The notes under the pieces are model-generated. The model was given only the letters and a program-made list of their open reading frames with translations, searched no databases and was not told where the DNA came from. The translations under genes were made by a program, and so were the position numbers. From contig JAIUOO010000016.1 of assembly GCA_020161695.1 (NCBI GenBank), positions 1-64,000 on the forward strand: a stretch of 64,000 nucleotides of DNA, in the 5' to 3' direction. Below are positions 1-7,622 of the stretch, in pieces (within the stretch, counting starts at the first letter, position 1; the number at the start of each line of letters is the position of its first letter). Origin of the DNA: Pseudomonadota bacterium. GTDB taxonomy: Bacteria; Pseudomonadota; Alphaproteobacteria; Rhizobiales; Phreatobacteraceae.

Positions 1-2
1 CG

Positions 3-818
3 AAGGATGAACGAGCAGAAGGTATTGAGGAAGGAACAGAAGTGAGACTGAGTGAAAAAGCCGGAAAAGAAGGATATGCGACAAGGCTAGTACGGGAATC
101 TGCAACATTATCGTCAAAATTAGATCCCACGTTGAAAGGTGTGTTGAAGGAGATTGAAGAAGGAAAGAAGGGAATTGTGAGTTATTTTAAAGGAATTAAT
201 TATCAGTTCGATTCGAGGAATAAATTTGGATTGGAGAAGGAAAGAGTGACGGAGGATGTGATTGCCAAGTGTGAGGGATGCGGAAAGGCGTGTGATCACA
301 TGAGAAATTGCCGCAATCCCATGTGCAACATCCTCGTCGTCCTATGTGACTCTTGCTACACCAAACAGCATGGCACCTGTTCATCTGATTGTGAAGCCAT
401 CGTTGCGCTGCCTGAAGAGGAAATACACGAGCTTCAAAGAGATCGCGAGAATCAGCTCGCCAGGCTCCTCTATTCTCGTTCCTATCACCTCTCGCCATCT
501 TCGAATGAGCCATTCACCTCTGGAAAGCACCTTGATGTCCCTCCAGCACACGGGAGAGGAAGTTCCGAAAATGACAAATCTCCACCTCTCTCAAGCGCCT
601 TTCCTTCTGCACCATCCCTTTCCAATCTCCCATTTGTCAGGTCCAAAGCTTTCCTAAATGACATTCTTGGTCAAAAATCTGCTATGCAATATCGCAAAAC
701 AGTTCTTCACTCCTTCTTCCCTTCTCTATCTCAACCTCAGCATTCTGACTCATCTTCTGATACAAATACCCCCAACTCAGCCCATGAGACACATTCCCAG
801 GGCTCTTCGCCTCTTTAA
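3..818 (+). CDS. TrhO/rhodanese-like C-terminal region, eukaryote-like, 5' partial
   Basis: The reading frame is already open at the window start and stops at 818, so only a C-terminal part is present. The section after 'SYFKGINYQFDSR' carries a cysteine pattern (CEGCGKACDHMRNC, then CRNPMC, then CDSCY and a final CSSDC) that matches the cysteine-rich tail of the TrhO/YceA rhodanese family, which hydroxylates uridine 34 of tRNA. The rhodanese domain itself would lie upstream. A Ser/Pro/Thr-rich, low-complexity tail of more than 100 residues follows, which bacterial TrhO proteins lack. Codon use and base composition are A+T-rich and unlike everything after about 1300. I infer a eukaryotic (fungal or protist) gene without a visible intron here; family assignment is from motif memory only. 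Confidence 0.55.
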   Translation, partial: KDERAEGIEEGTEVRLSEKAGKEGYATRLVRESATLSSKLDPTLKGVLKEIEEGKKGIVSYFKGINYQFDSRNKFGLEKERVTEDVIAKCEGCGKACDHMRNCRNPMCNILVVLCDSCYTKQHGTCSSDCEAIVALPEEEIHELQRDRENQLARLLYSRSYHLSPSSNEPFTSGKHLDVPPAHGRGSSENDKSPPLSSAFPSAPSLSNLPFVRSKAFLNDILGQKSAMQYRKTVLHSFFPSLSQPQHSDSSSDTNTPNSAHETHSQGSSPL

Positions 819-1260
819 TGATTGTAAACTTGTACATGCCTTTCTAATGAATCACCTCATCATTTTTACTTTTATTCTCAAACTCACCCTCCAAAAAATC
901 TACGCTTTTCCAATTTGATGGTTCGCTATTCTTTGGGCTGCAGTCGGTACATAGAAAATGGGGACTCGTTCTTGGCGTCTTTCCAAGTGCACTTCTTCTG
1001 TTTCACCAGCCTCGACTGGAAACCCTCGTTGAAGTCCTTGGTTGTTGATAATAGAGCTTCTAAGAAAACTTGGAACAGGTGAGGATGCCGCTGTTGCAAT
1101 AATTTGAGCTGGCTTAACGCTGGCCGTCACACCAGTGCTGGCATTGAGGCCGCTTTGAGCTTCTGAGAGCGAGATGTGGATGAAAAATTGAGTCTGGATT
1201 GAACATTGCTCCACGTGGACTTTAGAGTGGGTTCTTTAAAAATACTAAAACGGAGCCTCG
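819..1260. other. A+T-rich, eukaryote-like stretch without a supported gene
   Basis: This segment keeps the A+T-rich composition of the preceding gene. Just after the stop at 818 is a TGTAAA-type stretch that might be a 3' processing signal. On the minus strand a frame is open from 1214 to 900 (about 104 codons, GTG first codon, closed upstream by a stop near 1236); its product has no motif I recognise. It could be the last exon of a convergent gene, but nothing proves it. No bacterial promoter or ribosome binding site is evident. Confidence 0.4.
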
Positions 1261-1320
1261 TGAGGATGGTAGAAAAAGTGGACCGAGGGCGGAGGTCGCC
1301 GATAGTGCCGAAGTCATGCG
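1255..1320. other. Composition break: eukaryote-like to alphaproteobacterial DNA
   Basis: Up to about 1255 the sequence is A+T-rich (for example the run of A and T around 1236-1250). From about 1280 it becomes strongly GC-rich and stays so to the end of the window. No transposase, integrase, target-site duplication or attachment-like repeat is visible at the break. The exact join cannot be fixed by eye. The bases from about 1321 to 1550 are bacterial in character but hold no gene I can support. Confidence 0.55.
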
Positions 1321-1550
1321 CGTTCCCCATCGTCGAAAGTCGCCGCCGGCTTCGCGGCCCCGGTCGCGGCCCGCCTTCGCTCGGAGCGTGTCTCTGCCGT
1401 GCCGGAGTTTGCCTCCGATCTCGCGGCAAAGCCTAGCATTGCGCGCCGCATGCTGCAGTGCGCGCGTGTTGTCGCAGAGCAGGGGCGACAATCGGTCCGA
1501 TTGAAGGAAAATGACGTAATATCAGCATCTTACATATGGATCGGCGATCC

Positions 1551-1579
1551 TTGACACCTTTTCGCCGCATCACTATAGG
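1551..1579 (+). promoter_or_regulatory. sigma70-type promoter of the F0 ATP synthase operon
   Basis: TTGACA at 1551-1556 is a perfect -35 box. It is followed by a 17-base spacer and TATAGG at 1574-1579 as the -10 box. This sits about 80 bases upstream of the atpI start, with no gene between, so it is the likely housekeeping promoter of atpI-B-E-F'-F. Confidence 0.65.
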
Positions 1580-1659
1580 TGTGCCCGGCTTTCGGGGGTG
1601 GCAAACCGGCTTCTTTCCGGTGTTTTTGCTCCGACGACCGCCCGGCCGACGAGGTTGGC

Positions 1660-2010
1660 ATGGTGGAAGACGGAAAAAGACAGGGATCGGATCAGGGCCC
1701 ACCGACAGAAGCCGACCTCGACGCGCGTCGCCGCGCCCTCGAGTCCAAGCTTGCAGCCTACGAGCAGCAGCGGACCTCGGGCACGGCGCCGGTTGGCCAA
1801 GCGGCGGTTGAGCCGTCTGGCCTGGTGAAGCTCTTCCGCTTCTCCGCCGATTTCGTGTCCGGCGTTATCGCCGGCGCGCTGATCGGCTGGCTGGTGGATC
1901 GGTTCGCCGGAACGCGGCCCTGGGGTCTCATCGTGTTTCTTCTGCTGGGCTTCGCGACGGGTATCTACAACCTCGTCAAATCGGCGCAGCGGGCCAATCG
2001 GGGCGGCTGA
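1660..2010 (+). CDS. atpI: AtpI-like F0F1 ATP synthase accessory protein
   Basis: A 116-residue protein with a hydrophilic, charged N-terminal half and two hydrophobic segments in the C-terminal half (about residues 55-75 and 85-105), the shape of the AtpI/AtpZ family. These small membrane proteins help assemble or supply ions to the F0 rotor. The frame is open further upstream to a GTG at 1579, but that overlaps the -10 box. ATG 1660, preceded by GAGG five bases upstream, is preferred. It is the first gene of the F0 operon, 47 bases before atpB. Confidence 0.85.
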   Translation: MVEDGKRQGSDQGPPTEADLDARRRALESKLAAYEQQRTSGTAPVGQAAVEPSGLVKLFRFSADFVSGVIAGALIGWLVDRFAGTRPWGLIVFLLLGFATGIYNLVKSAQRANRGG

Positions 2011-2057
2011 GAAGCCGGCCCGGCCGACTTAAGATCGCATGCGGGAGCAGACCGGCG

Positions 2058-2807
2058 ATGGCCGATCCGATCAAACAGTTCGAGCTCGTCCATCTCGTTC
2101 CGCTGAAGATCGGCGGCGCTGATTTCGGCTTCACCAATTCCGCGCTGCACATGTTCATCGCGGTCGGCGTGACCGCGGCCTTCCTGCTGCTGACCACCAC
2201 CGGTCGAAACCTGGTGCCGGGCCGCCTGCAGTCGATGGCCGAGCTGTCCTACGAGTTCATTGCCGGAACGGTCCGACAAGCGGCCGGAACCGAAGGCATG
2301 AAGTTCTTCCCGCTGGTCTTCTCGATCTTCATGTTCGTGCTGTTCGGCAACCTGATCGGCATGATCCCGGGCGCCTTCACGGTGACCAGCCACATCATCG
2401 TCACCGCCGCGCTGGCGCTGCTGGTGATCACCACCGTCATCATCTACGGCATCATGAAGCACGGCACCCACTGGTTCGCGCTGTTCGCGCCGGCGGGCCT
2501 GCCCAAGGCGATCCTGCCGGTGATCGTGGTCATCGAGGTGATCTCGTTCCTTTCGCGCCCGATCTCGCTGTCGCTGCGTCTGTTCGGCAACATGACCGCC
2601 GGCCATATCGCGCTGAAGGTCTTCGCCGGCTTCGCGGTCGCCATGGTCGGCGCCGGTGCCGTCGGCATTGCCGGCGCGACGCTGCCGATCTTCATGATCA
2701 CGGCGCTCACCGCCTTTGAATTCCTCGTTGCTGTCCTGCAGGCCTACGTCTTCACGATCCTGACCTGCATCTACCTCAACGACGCCCTCCATCCTGGCCA
2801 TCACTGA
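2058..2807 (+). CDS. atpB: ATP synthase F0 subunit a
   Basis: A 249-residue polytopic membrane protein forming the proton half-channels of the F0 motor. The signature LSLRLFGNM segment contains the essential arginine (Arg174) that faces the c-ring carboxylate. The following helices (GHIALKVF and the C-terminal AFEFLVAVLQAYVF) are characteristic. Length matches alphaproteobacterial subunit a. It lies between atpI and atpE, as in other alphaproteobacteria, where F0 and F1 genes are in separate operons. Confidence 0.97.
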   Translation: MADPIKQFELVHLVPLKIGGADFGFTNSALHMFIAVGVTAAFLLLTTTGRNLVPGRLQSMAELSYEFIAGTVRQAAGTEGMKFFPLVFSIFMFVLFGNLIGMIPGAFTVTSHIIVTAALALLVITTVIIYGIMKHGTHWFALFAPAGLPKAILPVIVVIEVISFLSRPISLSLRLFGNMTAGHIALKVFAGFAVAMVGAGAVGIAGATLPIFMITALTAFEFLVAVLQAYVFTILTCIYLNDALHPGHH

Positions 2808-2867
2808 TTTCGGTGACGGCAGGTCGATAATCCTCCCTTCGCTCCCAACACCTCACAGGAGTTCAAA

Positions 2868-3095
2868 ATGGATCCGGTTGCAGCCAAGTTCCTCGGCGCT
2901 GGTCTCGCTTGCCTCGGCATGGGCCTCGCCGCCATGGGCGTGGGCAACATCTTCGGCAACTTCGTTGCCGGCGCCCTGCGCAACCCGTCGGCCGCGGCCG
3001 GCCAGTTCACCAACGCCATCGTCGGCGCGGCGCTCGCGGAAGGCCTCGGCATCTTCGCGCTCGTCGTCGCGCTCGTCCTGCTCTTCGTGGTCTGA
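2868..3095 (+). CDS. atpE: ATP synthase F0 subunit c
   Basis: A 75-residue hairpin protein of the c-ring. It has two hydrophobic helices joined by the polar RNP loop (residues 38-40), and the proton-carrying carboxylate is Glu58 in the second helix. No sodium-binding signature is apparent, so a proton-driven ring is expected. AGGAG at 2857-2861 is a strong ribosome binding site, fitting the high copy number of this subunit. A 144-base gap follows before the b' gene. Confidence 0.97.
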   Translation: MDPVAAKFLGAGLACLGMGLAAMGVGNIFGNFVAGALRNPSAAAGQFTNAIVGAALAEGLGIFALVVALVLLFVV

Positions 3096-3239
3096 TCCGC
3101 GGCGGACGTCCCGGCTGCGTGGCGGAGCTTTCTGAGCTCCGCCGTCGCGGCCGCTCCGGCGTTCTCCGCCCGGCCTCGCGGCCGGCCATCGGTTTCGCGT
3201 GACGGGCGGCAAGCCCGGCCACGCCGATAGGGTCCCGCA

Positions 3240-3773
3240 ATGGCGACGAACACCACTACTGGGACGCAAGTCCCGTCCAAGGGCGGTTTCCCGGCCTTCA
3301 AGGTGGAAACCTTTGGCTCGCAGCTGCTCTGGCTCGCGATCGCCTTCGGCCTGCTCTACTACCTGATGTCGCGGCACATCGCGCCGCGCATCGGCGGCAT
3401 CCTCGAGGAGCGCTCCGGCCGTATCGCCGCAGACCTCGCCGCCGCCCAGTCGATGAAGGCGGAGGCCGACGCCGCCACCGCGTCCTACGAGAAGTCGCTG
3501 GCCGAGGCTCGCGCCAACGCCCAGGCGATCGCCGCCGAGACCCGCGCCAAGATCAACGGCGCGTCCGACTCGGAGCGCAAGTCTCTCGAGGCGAAGCTCG
3601 CGGCCGATCTGTCCTCCTCGGAGGCCAAGATCGCCGAGGCCCGCACCGCCGCCATGGGCAATGTGCGGTCCATCGCCGTTGACGCGACCCACGCCATCGT
3701 CGAGCGCCTCGCCGGCGCGAAGGCCGAGGCCGCGCGCGTCGAGGCTGCCGTCGACGCTGCTCTGAAGCACTGA
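3240..3773 (+). CDS. atpF': ATP synthase F0 subunit b'
   Basis: A 177-residue peripheral-stalk subunit. A short polar N terminus is followed by one membrane helix (about residues 28-48) and then a long Ala/Glu/Lys-rich helix typical of the coiled-coil dimer with subunit b. Alphaproteobacteria and cyanobacteria carry paired b and b' genes, and the b' gene precedes b here as expected. This gene is also called atpG in some rhizobial annotations. ATG start, 10 bases before atpF. Confidence 0.93.
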   Translation: MATNTTTGTQVPSKGGFPAFKVETFGSQLLWLAIAFGLLYYLMSRHIAPRIGGILEERSGRIAADLAAAQSMKAEADAATASYEKSLAEARANAQAIAAETRAKINGASDSERKSLEAKLAADLSSSEAKIAEARTAAMGNVRSIAVDATHAIVERLAGAKAEAARVEAAVDAALKH

Positions 3774-3783
3774 GGAGGTCCGG

Positions 3784-4263
3784 ATGAGCGAATATCTGCC
3801 GATCTGGATCGGACTCATCATCTTCCTGGCCATCGCCTGGAAGATGGGCGCGCACACCACGCTGCTGAACGCGCTCGACGCGCGCTCGGTCCGCATCGCG
3901 TCCGACCTCTCCGAGGCCAAGCGCCTGCGTGAGGAAGCCGAGGCCATCGTCGCCGACTACCGGAAGCGCCAGATCGCTGCCGAGCAGGAGGCCAAGGACA
4001 TCGTCGTCGCCGCCAAGGCCGACGCCGAGCGTCTCGCCGCCGAGGCCAAGGCGAAGATGGAAGATTTCGTCGCGCGCCGGACCAAGATGGCCGAGACGAA
4101 GATCGCCCAGGCCGAGGCGCAGGCGATCGCCGACGTGCGCGCCGCCGCAGCCGATGTCGCGACCTCCGCTGCCGGCGCCGTGCTTGCCGACCTCGCCAAG
4201 GGCGCGGGCGGCGAGGCCTTCATCAAGGCCGGCATCGACGAAGTGAAGTCGAAGCTCAACTGA
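3784..4263 (+). CDS. atpF: ATP synthase F0 subunit b
   Basis: A 159-residue peripheral-stalk subunit with an N-terminal membrane helix (about residues 5-22, starting 'YLPIWIGLIIFLAIAW') and a long charged amphipathic helix. With b' it forms the heterodimeric stator linking subunit a to F1. GAGG at 3774-3777 lies just upstream of the ATG. It is the last gene of the operon; an intrinsic terminator follows at 4303-4347. F1 genes are not in the window. Confidence 0.95.
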   Translation: MSEYLPIWIGLIIFLAIAWKMGAHTTLLNALDARSVRIASDLSEAKRLREEAEAIVADYRKRQIAAEQEAKDIVVAAKADAERLAAEAKAKMEDFVARRTKMAETKIAQAEAQAIADVRAAAADVATSAAGAVLADLAKGAGGEAFIKAGIDEVKSKLN

Positions 4264-4302
4264 ACAGGTTCCGCCGGCCCGCTCGCGGGTTTGGCAAAGG
4301 AC

Positions 4303-4347
4303 AAACAAAAAGGCCGCCGGGGCTTGTCCCTCGGCGGCCTTTTGTTT
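4303..4347 (+). terminator. Intrinsic terminator after atpF
   Basis: GGCCGCCG at 4312-4319 pairs with CGGCGGCC at 4332-4339. The stem is extended by AAACAAAAA on the left and TTTTGTTT on the right, which also provides the T-rich tail. It closes the F0 operon. Since the A-rich left arm gives a T-run on the other strand, it could also act on transcripts from the convergent dsbA-like gene. Confidence 0.85.
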
Positions 4348-4398
4348 GGTTCGATGGGCCAAGAATCGATTGCAAGGCTTCGCTTGGAACCGCTTCCC

Positions 4399-4488
4399 GT
4401 CATGGCCGGGCTTGTCCCGGCCATCCACGAATTCCTTCATGGCGTCGTGTTCAAGTCGTGGATGCCCGGGCCAAGCCCGGGCATGACG
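4399..4488. repeat. Palindromic intergenic repeat, copy 1
   Basis: Two GC hairpins flank a longer inverted repeat. Hairpin A is TGGCCGGG-cttgt-CCCGGCCA, followed by TCCACGAATTCCTT. A spacer leads to AAGTCGTGGA, the reverse complement of the first flank, and then hairpin B (GCCCGGG-ccaag-CCCGGGC). The whole unit begins GTCATG and ends CATGACG, so it can fold as a three-armed structure. Three related copies lie at 45527, 51101 and 56349. This copy sits between the convergent ends of atpF and the dsbA-like gene. Confidence 0.85.
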
Positions 4489-4519
4489 TGGTGGGCTCGC
4501 AACGCCCCGAGAGCACCGC

Positions 4520-5218
4520 TCAGGCCGGCAGCAGCGGATCGATGACCTTCTCGAACTCGGCGACCGGCTGGGCGCCCAGCATGCGGCGGCCATTGATGAA
4601 GAAGGTCGGGGTCGAATCGACGCCGAAGGCGTTGGCGGCGCGCTCGCGGGTGGAGTTCAGCGCATCGAGGATCGGCTGGTTGTTGAGGCAGGCCTCGAAC
4701 TGCGCCTGCGTGATGCCGGCCTGCCGGGTGATGGCGGTGACGGCTTCCAGCGGATTGCCGCCGAAGGCCCAGGTGCGCTGCTGCTGGAAGAACACGTCGA
4801 TCAGCGCGAAATAGCGGGTCTGGTCGCCGCCATCGGCCTTGCCGTCGGCGTTCAGCGCGCAGCGCGTCAGCATGTAGACGGCGGCGTCGAGCTGGTTCAG
4901 GGCGAATTCGCGGAACACCAGCTTCGCCTTGCCCGTCTCGATATACTTCTTCTTGAGCTCGGGCAGGATCGTGGTGTGGAACGTCGCGCAATGTCCGCAG
5001 GTCAGCGAGGCATATTCAACGATGGTCACCGGCGCGTCGGCCTTGCCGAGCACGACGTCGCCGAGCGGACCCGGCTGCATCAGTTCCTCGACATTGACGC
5101 GCTCGGCCGCGGGGCGGCGGGCCTGCGCCAGCGCCGGGCCGGCGAGCGGCAGGGCCCCGAGCGTGGACGCCAGCCCGAGGGCGGCGGAACCTTCCAGAAG
5201 ATGGCGGCGCGACAGCAT
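4520..5218 (-). CDS. DsbA-family thiol:disulfide oxidoreductase, exported
   Basis: A 232-residue protein with an N-terminal export signal carrying a twin-arginine-like start (SRRHLL) and a hydrophobic core ending near 'PALAQA'. The thioredoxin-fold active site is Cys74-Gly-His-Cys77 ('SLTCGHC'), within a DsbA-type domain with an inserted helical region, and a later 'STPTFFING' supplies the cis-proline loop. It probably introduces or reshuffles disulfides in periplasmic proteins. The C-x-x-C pair and length match the DSBA oxidoreductase-like family common in rhizobia. It ends convergently with the F0 operon across repeat copy 1. Confidence 0.85.
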   Translation of the reverse strand: MLSRRHLLEGSAALGLASTLGALPLAGPALAQARRPAAERVNVEELMQPGPLGDVVLGKADAPVTIVEYASLTCGHCATFHTTILPELKKKYIETGKAKLVFREFALNQLDAAVYMLTRCALNADGKADGGDQTRYFALIDVFFQQQRTWAFGGNPLEAVTAITRQAGITQAQFEACLNNQPILDALNSTRERAANAFGVDSTPTFFINGRRMLGAQPVAEFEKVIDPLLPA

Positions 5219-5339
5219 GGATCATGTCCTCGGGCGGCCGGGGAGGCCGGATCGACAGGGCATAACCCTCCCCCGAAGGCGTGGCAACATCAGGGCCGTC
5301 ACATGAAGGCCGCAGAAAGTCACGCTTGCGCGAGGATCG

Positions 5340-5921
5340 TCAGTTGCGGGCGATGATCTCCCGTTCGCGATGCACCGGCTGGCCGGCGACGGCACGGCCG
5401 GGCCGGCGGCGCATCAGGGCCTGCGGCCGGCGGGCGCGCAGCGCCGAGCGGCGGCGACGACGCGGACCGGGCTTGCCGAGGGCGACGCCGCCCATCCGGG
5501 CGAAGGCCTCGCTCAGCGAGCCGTCGGGCTGCGAGATCAGCAGCGGCATGGCGAGGGCACTGCCCCAGCGCTGCCATTCGGCGACCACGTCGGCGGTGTC
5601 GCCGGCCGAGAACAGCGGCACGCTGAGACCGGGGTCGGCATGGACGAGAACCACCTCGACGGCATCGGCCTGCGCCTGCGCGGGCTCCGCGAGCCGCACC
5701 GCGACGCCGCGATAGGCGCTGACCGGCAGCTGCAGCTTCATCCGGGCGCCCGAGGCGGTCCGCCGGATCACCACCCGGCTGGCGGAGAGGTCGATGGACC
5801 GCTGGCCGCCATCCGCGCCCTTGTCGGGCGCCGAGTAGCGGGCGGGAAGATGGGTGGGATCGAGGCGCAAGGCGGCCCCGATCCCGGCGGCGGCACCGCC
5901 GGGCTCTGTCTGACGCGACAC
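5340..5921 (-). CDS. DUF6101 family protein
   Basis: A 193-residue soluble protein of unknown function. Features are an N-terminal 'RYSAPDKGADGGQRSIDL' region, a central part rich in beta-type segments ('RGVAVRL', 'EVVLVHADPGLSVPLF', 'VVAEWQRWG'), and a very basic, Arg-rich C-terminal tail after residue 150. This pattern matches, from memory, the DUF6101 family restricted to Hyphomicrobiales. No signal peptide or membrane helix is seen. The basic tail could bind nucleic acid or membrane lipids, but that is only a possibility. Confidence 0.7.
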   Translation of the reverse strand: MSRQTEPGGAAAGIGAALRLDPTHLPARYSAPDKGADGGQRSIDLSASRVVIRRTASGARMKLQLPVSAYRGVAVRLAEPAQAQADAVEVVLVHADPGLSVPLFSAGDTADVVAEWQRWGSALAMPLLISQPDGSLSEAFARMGGVALGKPGPRRRRRSALRARRPQALMRRRPGRAVAGQPVHREREIIARN

Positions 5922-6272
5922 TGGTATGCTCCCTGGGGTCTATGGCCTGTGCTCAGGCTCTCGCCCCTTCGTTGGGAGGACTGTCGCAGCATTCCTTGTC
6001 GGGGAGCTTAAGGCGGACGGTTAAACGGACCTCAATCCGACCGCGGAAAGTCGCCATCATTCCCTATGCTTGAGAAAGCCTTGGGGAGCTTGCTTTCCGA
6101 ACACTTGGCCGGCGTGCTTTCCGGGAGCTTCACCGACAGGATGAACGGAATCTGTTCGTGGCGTGCCGCCCGTTCGGTGCCCGCGCCGAGGCCGTGCCTT
6201 GAAACGGCCTGCCGCGATGCCTACACGAGGGAGGACACTCCTTCCCGCCCCGGTTCCTCACCAAGGCCCTTC
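5922..6272. other. Intergenic region between DUF6101 gene and pmbA
   Basis: This region separates divergent genes and must contain promoters for both. I cannot pick out convincing -35/-10 pairs. The pmbA frame is open upstream to 6066, but the segment before 6273 is rich in Arg, Pro and Cys codons and does not resemble PmbA. A weak GGGAGG/CCTTCCC inverted repeat lies near 6229-6247. No small gene is supported. Confidence 0.4.
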
Positions 6273-7622
6273 ATGACCGATCTTCTCGATACCGGCGCTC
6301 TCGTCGAGCGGGCCCGCCGCCTCGTCGATGCGGCGCGCAAGGCCGGCGCGGACGCCGCCGACGTCATGGCCGTGCGCGGCATGTCCGTCAGCGTCCAGAT
6401 GCGCGAGGGCAAGGTGGAGGGCTCCGAGCGCTCGGAGGGCGACGATCTCGGCCTGCGGGTCTTCGTCGGCCGCCGCAACGCCTCGGTCTCGTCCAACGAT
6501 CCGCGCGAGGATTTCGCGGCGCTGGCCGAGCGCGCGGTCGCCATCGCCAAGGTCGCGCCCGAGGACCCCTATGCCGGGCTCGCCGATCCCGCCGACCTCG
6601 CCCGCAACTGGGCGGATCTCGACCTTCTGGATCCGGTGCTGACCGGCGTCGCGGAGCTGGAGGACCTCGCGCGCCGCGCCGAGGCCGCGGCGCTCGCCGT
6701 GCCGGGCGTCACGAAGTCGGGCGGGGCGGGCGCCGGCGCGGGCCTCGGCGGCTTCGCGCTCGTCACCTCCACCGGCTTCGAGGGCGTCTCGCTCGGCTCG
6801 TCCACGTCGTTCTCGACCACGGCCATCGCCGGCGAGGGCACCGGCATGGAACGCGATTACGACTATGCCTCGGTGCGCCATCGCGCCGATCTCGAAGCGC
6901 CGGAGACGATCGGCCGGAGCGCCGGCGAGCGCGCCGTCCGCCGCCTCAATCCCCGCAAGGTCGACACGCGCAAGGTGCCGGTGATCTTCGATCCGCGCAC
7001 GGCGGGCAGCTTCCCCGGCTATCTCGCCGCCGCCGCCAACGGCCAGTCGGTGGCGCGCGGCACGTCCTTCCTGCGCGAGAAGCTCGGCCAGCGCGTCTTC
7101 CGGCAGGGCGTCGCCATCGTCGACGACCCGCATCGCCGCCGCGGCCTCGGCTCGCGGCCCTTCGACGGCGACGGCGTCGCCACGCGGCCGATGACCCTCG
7201 TCGACGACGGCGTGCTGACCGGCTGGCTGCTCGACACGGCGACGGCCCGCGAGCTTGGCATGAAGACGACCGGCCACGCCTCGCGCGGCGTCGGCGGGCC
7301 GCCTGCCCCCGGCGCGACCAATCTCTATCTCGCCGCCGGCGCCGCGACGCCTCGGTCGATGATCGCATCGGTGAAGGACGGGCTCTATGTCACCGACATG
7401 ATCGGCCATGGCGTCAACATGGTGACCGGCGACTATTCGCGCGGCTGCTCGGGCTACTGGATCGAGAACGGCGAACTGGCTTTTCCCGTCGCGGAGATCA
7501 CCATTGCCGGCAATCTCGCCGACATCTTCCTCAACCTGACGCCGGCGAACGACCTGACGTTCCGCTATGGCACCGACGCGCCCACCGTCATGGTGGAAGG
7601 GCTGACCGTTGCCGGACGCTGA
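6273..7622 (+). CDS. pmbA: TldD/PmbA (TldE) family metalloprotease subunit
   Basis: A 449-residue cytoplasmic protein of the TldD/TldE family. PmbA/TldE is the non-catalytic partner of the TldD zinc protease, which trims peptides such as microcin precursors and degrades CcdA in E. coli. The N-terminal domain begins with the family-typical 'LVDAARKAGADAADV'. The C-terminal part has the 'MIGHGVNMVTGDYSRGCSGYWIENGE' region typical of PmbA (split here only for recognition). It lacks the HExxxH motif, as expected for the E-type subunit. ATG 6273 gives the normal family length; the open frame upstream is not conserved in character. The next gene overlaps its stop. Confidence 0.9.
   Translation: MTDLLDTGALVERARRLVDAARKAGADAADVMAVRGMSVSVQMREGKVEGSERSEGDDLGLRVFVGRRNASVSSNDPREDFAALAERAVAIAKVAPEDPYAGLADPADLARNWADLDLLDPVLTGVAELEDLARRAEAAALAVPGVTKSGGAGAGAGLGGFALVTSTGFEGVSLGSSTSFSTTAIAGEGTGMERDYDYASVRHRADLEAPETIGRSAGERAVRRLNPRKVDTRKVPVIFDPRTAGSFPGYLAAAANGQSVARGTSFLREKLGQRVFRQGVAIVDDPHRRRGLGSRPFDGDGVATRPMTLVDDGVLTGWLLDTATARELGMKTTGHASRGVGGPPAPGATNLYLAAGAATPRSMIASVKDGLYVTDMIGHGVNMVTGDYSRGCSGYWIENGELAFPVAEITIAGNLADIFLNLTPANDLTFRYGTDAPTVMVEGLTVAGR

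Noticed and set aside
1316..1504. Small open frames just after the composition break
   Set aside because: Arg/Pro/Ser-rich products without start signals or motifs; the region looks non-coding.
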